Shown here: positions 59,978 to 64,000 of the stretch, piece by piece | Layout of the letters: each line of letters opens with the position of its first letter | Numbering within the stretch: position 1 is the stretch's first letter | Made by a program: the position numbers and the translations under genes | From: Clostridiales bacterium | GTDB lineage: Bacteria > Bacillota > Clostridia > Saccharofermentanales > DTU023 | Direction: 5' to 3' | DNA length: 64,000 nucleotides | NCBI GenBank assembly: GCA_004556925.1 | Contig: SFFI01000008.1 | Location: 30,952 to 94,951 of the forward strand | The notes under the pieces: generated by a model | What the model was told of the DNA's origin: nothing | The model's database searches: none | The model's input: the letters and a program-made list of their open reading frames with translations, nothing else

Positions 59978-61615
59978 TTAATCCTCGTTGGGGTAGGGTT
60001 CCAAGAAGGCGTGGAAGTGCCGCATGGGGAGCTCGTGTCCCCAGGTGATCCGCATGTTGGGGATGGAGTCTCGGTCCTCATACAGGGCTTTAACTGCGGC
60101 AATCACATAGTCTAAATGCTCACGAGAAAGCTGGCTGCGGTTGACAGCAAACCGCACGACATTACAGATTTCGGCCTGTTGCTCGGGGGTCTTCAGGTCA
60201 TACTCCATAGAGAAGTCCCCCAGCTCTGCGGCGCGGATACCGTAGCGGCGGATCAACTCGAGGGAAAAGCCTTGGCCGGCAAACTTTTCGGGGGCGCGCT
60301 TGGCATCAAAGAAGGCATCCATATTGATATAGGCGGCATGGCCTCCGGCGGGGAGGACAATACCCTTGACCCCTGCCTTATAAATGCCCTGGGCCAGGTA
60401 TTCACATTGCTTGACCCTTTCTTCCTGATAGGAAAGCTTACATTCCTCATAGAGGCCGGCTGCCAGCGCCATGATATCGCGGCCCGACATGCCGCCGTAG
60501 GAGTCGTTGCCGTAGCAGGAGATTTGCTTGACCTTGATCAGCACTCCAACATCTGTCTTGATGGATCCGTCAGGATTAAAGTCTGAGAACTTCCTCCAGA
60601 AACGGCCCTTGTCACGGAAGGCCAGCATGCCGCCCATATTCGCATGACCGTTTTTCTTGGCTGACATGGTAAAACCGTCGCAGTAGGAGAACATTTCTGT
60701 GGCGATTTCCGCGATAGACTTGTCGGCATAACCCTCTTCATTCATCTTGATGAAGTAGCAGTTCTCTGCCCAGCGGGCCACATCAAAGATCAAGGGGATA
60801 TCGTATTTTTCAGCTACCTTGGCGGTTTCCCGAATGGACTTCATGGAGACAGCCTGGCCGCAGACCGTGTTATTGGTGATGGTGGTATAGATCAGGGGCA
60901 CCTGGTCGGGACCCAGTTTTTCAATCAATTCGACGAGCTTGTCCACGTCCATATCGCCCTTAAAGGGGTTTTTGGCGTAGTGGCCGCCTTCTGGGATTTC
61001 CCACAATAGGTCCTTGTTGAAGAGGTTGCGGGGAATAGACCCCATCAGCTTAATATTGCCCTCAGTCGTATCAAAGTGTCCATTGGAGGGGATGGTGTAG
61101 ACCTTGCCGGGTTCCCGCTTGTGAAGAATATCCCGCACGATCTCAAACAGAACAGATTCCGCTGCCCGTCCCTGTTGGATGATGAAGGCATTGGGACGCT
61201 CCATTTGGGCAGCGCCGGCATTAAAAAGCCCCCCCTCTTCCTCATAAAGGTAGAGCTCATCCATGAGGCGCTCTACATTAGAGCAGTCGGTACGGATAAG
61301 GTCAATGGCCTTATGCCAGTGCTTCTCCCCACCACGTTCAAAAACATCACGGAAGGCATCCAAGAGGACATAATAGCCCTTGTTACGACCATAGGACTCA
61401 TCACCTAAAAACATGGCCGACCACTGCTGGTCTGTCATAGCGGTCGTGCCAGAATCTGACAACATATCCACGGTCAAGAGTCCGGCAGGGAAGGCAAATT
61501 CGTTGTAATGGGTAGCCTTAAGGGCACGCTCACGCTGGGCTTGACTGACTTGTGGAAGGTTCCTTGTGACATAGGTCAGGGAACGGGGAGTTGGGACGTT
61601 CAATGTGTATTCCAT
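59978..61615 (-). CDS. Tryptophanase / tyrosine phenol-lyase family enzyme (long form)
   Basis: A PLP-dependent beta-eliminating lyase of 545 residues; classical TnaA and Tpl are about 455-475. Family blocks are clear: LSDSGTTAMTDQQWSAMFLGDESYG, IQQGRAAESVLF, NGHFDTTEGNI, TITNNTVCGQAVSM, the Asp in IFDVARWAENCYFI and the PLP lysine in FTMSAKKNGHANMGG (K after SA-K; the Asp normally following is Asn). The extra length includes a ~50-residue insertion at about 93-145 (WHKAIDLIRTDCSNVERL...) before the IQQGR block. The substrate (Trp, Tyr or other) is not settled. No tnaC leader peptide or permease was found. The start has GAGAGG about eight bases upstream. Confidence 0.87.
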   Translation of the reverse strand: MEYTLNVPTPRSLTYVTRNLPQVSQAQRERALKATHYNEFAFPAGLLTVDMLSDSGTTAMTDQQWSAMFLGDESYGRNKGYYVLLDAFRDVFERGGEKHWHKAIDLIRTDCSNVERLMDELYLYEEEGGLFNAGAAQMERPNAFIIQQGRAAESVLFEIVRDILHKREPGKVYTIPSNGHFDTTEGNIKLMGSIPRNLFNKDLLWEIPEGGHYAKNPFKGDMDVDKLVELIEKLGPDQVPLIYTTITNNTVCGQAVSMKSIRETAKVAEKYDIPLIFDVARWAENCYFIKMNEEGYADKSIAEIATEMFSYCDGFTMSAKKNGHANMGGMLAFRDKGRFWRKFSDFNPDGSIKTDVGVLIKVKQISCYGNDSYGGMSGRDIMALAAGLYEECKLSYQEERVKQCEYLAQGIYKAGVKGIVLPAGGHAAYINMDAFFDAKRAPEKFAGQGFSLELIRRYGIRAAELGDFSMEYDLKTPEQQAEICNVVRFAVNRSQLSREHLDYVIAAVKALYEDRDSIPNMRITWGHELPMRHFHAFLEPYPNED

Positions 61616-61715
61616 TTCACACCTCTCTATTTCTAAAAATATTTTAGCCTGTGCTAGAGGTCGCAGATGTGCGGCCCTATCCGGTTTGCTGCTAACCGCT
61701 CCACTATGCTTGTCC

Positions 61716-63584
61716 TTAGTCCTTCTGGTCTAAAACCTCGGAAAGGTCTAATTCCAAATCCGTAGTAGCTGGCACACGAAGGCCAGAGGCATCCTGGATG
61801 CTGAGGCCCTTGATGGCCAGGTCCTCTCGAATCTTAGCTGATTCCGCCGGCCGCTTCACCTTGAGGGTGGTGGTCATGATGAGAGGCTCTTCGGTCCAAA
61901 TATAGGCGCTGATAGCTTTATAAACGGGCATTCTGCTATTGACGTCAGCAACTACAGTACTGAGCCAGTGGCTGATTTCTTCATCGTCAGCATGCTTGAC
62001 CAGGGGATAGGTCTGGCGGTCAATCTGGACTTTGGCGCAAATAATCACATTGCCCCGGCGACTGACTTCATCCCAGACAAAGGCCTGGACAATACCTGGC
62101 TCGGCTTTGAGCAGACGCTCAATTTCCTCAGGGAAGGCTTTTTCGCCATTAGATAAAACAATCATAGACTTTTTGCGCCCTGTGATATGGATGGCGCCTT
62201 CTTCATCAAAGAAGCCCAGATCCCCTGTGCGCAGCCAACCATCTGCTGTCATGACTTCTTGGGTTTTTTGGGGATCATCCAAGTAGCCCAACATGATGTT
62301 GTCGCCATAAGCCAAAATTTCCCCAATGGCGTTGCCTTGCTCATCGTAAGAAAGATCTTCCTGGTCAATCCGCAGGGAAACACCCGGCATAGGCCAACCT
62401 GAGGAGCTCGTAATATTGTGATTCTGGTGATTTGTGCTCAAAACGGGGCTGGCCTCCGTCAGGCCATAGCCCGGCAGGCAGTTAATGCCAATCGACTCGA
62501 AAAAGTCTGCCAACTGGGGATCCAAGGCCCCGCCCCCGTTCACCATGAGCTTAAATTTGCCGCCCAGCTGGTCTATGACAGAGGAGAAGATCTTGCGTCT
62601 TTTGTCCGCCCCTAGAAAACTTAAAAATTTAGAAAGGGTTGCGGCATCCTTAAACTGCTTTTCCTTATCCTGTTTACGTAAGGCCCGCATAATTTGTCCA
62701 TGCAAATTCTCCACGATTGCCGGGACCACCATCATGATGGCGATCTGCCAGGTCTTAAGGTTCTTAGCGATATAACGCAACCCATCATTGATGCAGATCG
62801 TCATGCCTAAAAACCAGAAGCAATACATGCCAACTGTATTTTCAAAGGTATGGTGGAGGGGCAGAACAGACAAGGCGCGGTCGCCCACGTTAACATCAAA
62901 GGTTTCCGCGCAGGCATGGGCATTGCTGGCGATATTCTGGTGGCTCAGCATCACACCCTTAGCATTTGAGGTTGTGCCAGAGGTAAAAACAATCGAAGCA
63001 AGATTGTCCGGCTGTGGGCAGTAGGTCAAGGCCTTGTCCTGGTCCTCTTTGCTCAAGGCCAGGCCCTGGTCCAGGATCTGCCAAATATTGAGAGAGCCCG
63101 GCAGATCCTCAGCTGGATCGGCAGACAGCGAGACGAACAAACGAACGTCCGGGCACTCTGCTTGAACGGCCTGTGCAGTTTCACTTTGCTTGCTGCCATA
63201 ACAAAAAACCTTGGCAGATGACCGCTGCACCAGTTGGACTGCTTCCGCAGGCGGAAGCAGGGGATCCAAGGGCACGGCCACCCCCAAGTAAGAAACGGTA
63301 GCGTTAAAGGTCAAGGCCCAAGGATAAGAATTTTCACCCGTGACAGCGATGCGGTCTTGACCATAACAAAAGTCCGTACCGAGCACTTGGGCTAAAGCGG
63401 CCGCCAGAGCCTTAACCTCTTGGGCCAGTTCGCGGTAACTGACATGGAAATCTTCGCCCTGGACTTCTTTACGGTAAATATAGGCATCCGTATCCGCATA
63501 GAGCTTAGATGAATTATCCAAAATCTCACGTAAGGTATGGGCATTGCGTTGGGGATATAAACTCGTTCCGGTATATATTTGCAT
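61716..63584 (-). CDS. Long-chain acyl-CoA synthetase (AMP-forming)
   Basis: 622 residues of the adenylate-forming superfamily. The phosphate loop is SIVFTSGTTSNAKGVMLSH, followed by LPLHHTFENTVG, the adenine motif PGYGLTEASPVLSTN, GWLRTGDLGFFDEEGAIHITGRKKSMIVLSNGEKAFPEEIE and a C-terminal Lys in TTTLKVKRPAE. This is the FadD15/AcsL-like group for medium to long fatty acids; the acid cannot be told. It starts at the ATG at 63584 with AAAGGAAC four bases upstream. Same strand as, but 100 bases upstream of, the lyase gene. Confidence 0.9.
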   Translation of the reverse strand: MQIYTGTSLYPQRNAHTLREILDNSSKLYADTDAYIYRKEVQGEDFHVSYRELAQEVKALAAALAQVLGTDFCYGQDRIAVTGENSYPWALTFNATVSYLGVAVPLDPLLPPAEAVQLVQRSSAKVFCYGSKQSETAQAVQAECPDVRLFVSLSADPAEDLPGSLNIWQILDQGLALSKEDQDKALTYCPQPDNLASIVFTSGTTSNAKGVMLSHQNIASNAHACAETFDVNVGDRALSVLPLHHTFENTVGMYCFWFLGMTICINDGLRYIAKNLKTWQIAIMMVVPAIVENLHGQIMRALRKQDKEKQFKDAATLSKFLSFLGADKRRKIFSSVIDQLGGKFKLMVNGGGALDPQLADFFESIGINCLPGYGLTEASPVLSTNHQNHNITSSSGWPMPGVSLRIDQEDLSYDEQGNAIGEILAYGDNIMLGYLDDPQKTQEVMTADGWLRTGDLGFFDEEGAIHITGRKKSMIVLSNGEKAFPEEIERLLKAEPGIVQAFVWDEVSRRGNVIICAKVQIDRQTYPLVKHADDEEISHWLSTVVADVNSRMPVYKAISAYIWTEEPLIMTTTLKVKRPAESAKIREDLAIKGLSIQDASGLRVPATTDLELDLSEVLDQKD

Positions 63585-63613
63585 GTGAGTTCCTTTACTA
63601 ATATCTAATAGTA

Positions 63614-63679
63614 GTCTCTTAGTGGTCTCTGAGTCGTCCCTGAATGGTCTCTGAGTCGTCTCTTAGTGGTCTCTGTGTC
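63614..63679. repeat. Three 22-bp tandem repeats
   Basis: Units of the form GTCTCTTAGTGGTCTCTGAG start at 63614, 63636 and 63658 (period 22). They lie 30 bases upstream of the acyl-CoA synthetase start, inside its leader or promoter region. The rest of the gap to 63906 is A+T-rich with no gene. Confidence 0.8.
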
Positions 63680-63906
63680 AGACGCAAAGCAGACTCTGTT
63701 CTCAGCCTTGCGATAAGTTTTTGCGTTTGCGATTACTTCGATTACTTAAATTTATAATTTTTTCTGTTACTTAAATATATTAACCTAAATTTTTGTAAAG
63801 TCGCAATATACCCAGGTTACAAGCTACCAAAGTCAGGCAAACCGGCGAAAAAGTGGCCCGGGATGTACATTATCTGCAAACTTGTAAGAAAATCTGGAAA
63901 GGGGGG

Positions 63907-64000
63907 TGCGGACAAAAAACTGGACTCTGAAAGGAAGGAAATATGTATTCAGAGGAAGAAATCAGGAAAGCCTTGGAAGTCTACGAGAGGGAAGGAAGCT
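63907..64000 (+). mobile_element. Left end of a probable IS3-family insertion sequence (cut by window edge)
   Basis: TGCGGACAAAAAACTGGAC from 63907 has the TG start and 'T-G-C-n-n-n-C-n-AAAA-n-n-TGGAC' look of IS3-group terminal repeats, and lies 36 bases before a transposase-like start. The right end is outside the window, so the terminal repeat cannot be confirmed. Confidence 0.45.
63943..64000 (+). CDS. Transposase OrfA-like helix-turn-helix protein (N-terminal 19 residues only)
   Basis: The ATG at 63943 follows AGGAAGGAA. The visible residues MYSEEEIRKALEVYEREGS resemble the start of IS3-type OrfA proteins (M-Y-S-x-E-E...K-A-L-x-x-Y...), which bind the element's ends. Too short for certainty. 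Confidence 0.5.
   Translation, partial: MYSEEEIRKALEVYEREGS

Noticed and set aside
1..64000. tRNA, rRNA or riboswitch genes
   Set aside because: No cloverleaf with a TTCRA loop and acceptor pairing, no rRNA-like stretch and no known riboswitch core was recognised; a covariance-model search would be needed to exclude weak cases.

Overview
The window looks like a chromosome segment from an anaerobic, amino-acid- and peptide-fermenting Gram-positive bacterium, most likely a Clostridia-type Bacillota of moderate G+C. The evidence is strong AGGAGG-type ribosome sites, B. subtilis-like families (YitT, YdjG/H/I, SpeA-type arginine decarboxylase), a K+-type pyruvate kinase with the extra C-terminal domain, an arginine deiminase pathway, two peptide importers and a tryptophanase-family lyase. 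I cannot name the genus. No rRNA, tRNA, cas gene or prophage was seen. The only likely insertion sequence is cut by the right edge.

Layout. (1) 1-2.7 kb, minus: F1Fo ATP synthase genes a, c, b and alpha. There is no separate delta gene; a delta C-terminal-domain-like segment is fused to the N-terminus of alpha. (2) 2.8-9.8 kb: glutaminase, then a five-gene peptide ABC importer on plus. (3) 10-13.1 kb: an A+T-richer accessory stretch with an unknown membrane protein, a large array of spaced quasi-palindromes and a 5'-truncated DUF4143 ATPase gene next to a 33-bp repeat array. (4) 13.3-17.1 kb: a sugar-type MFS transporter and an ECF sigma/anti-sigma pair. (5) 17.3-22.9 kb, minus: a membrane-surveillance cluster with a stomatin-like SPFH protein, a ribbon-helix-helix regulator, YdjI-, YdjG- and YdjH-like proteins and YitT. 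(6) 23-25.3 kb: amidohydrolase and HAD phosphatase. (7) 25.5-33 kb: a second quasi-palindrome array, then galM, galK and the Mgl galactose importer (minus). (8) 33.3-43 kb: polyamine genes. speD-speA-speE-speB make spermidine via agmatine and decarboxylated SAM, and a separate carboxyspermidine dehydrogenase/decarboxylase pair lies a few kb on. A CAP-domain protein and PepD lie between them. (9) 43-50 kb: pyruvate kinase, then lon with a HerA-like ATPase. (10) 50-54 kb: arcA, arcB and arcC, each apparently its own transcription unit. (11) 54-60 kb: a second peptide importer. (12) 60-64 kb: tryptophanase-like lyase, acyl-CoA synthetase and the left end of a probable IS3-type element.

The genes fit one lifestyle. 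Peptides are imported (two Opp/Dpp systems), cut (PepD) and fermented. Arginine is either degraded to ATP (ArcA/B/C) or turned into polyamines (SpeA/B/E/D), glutamine is deamidated and galactose is imported and phosphorylated. Importer operons repeatedly place a hairpin between the binding-protein gene and the membrane/ATPase genes.

The least explained structures are the delta-alpha fusion, which implies three delta domains per F1, and two unrelated-sequence arrays (11.5-12.0 kb and 25.5-26.0 kb) that share one architecture: quasi-palindromes repeated every 62-64 bp, about six DNA turns.
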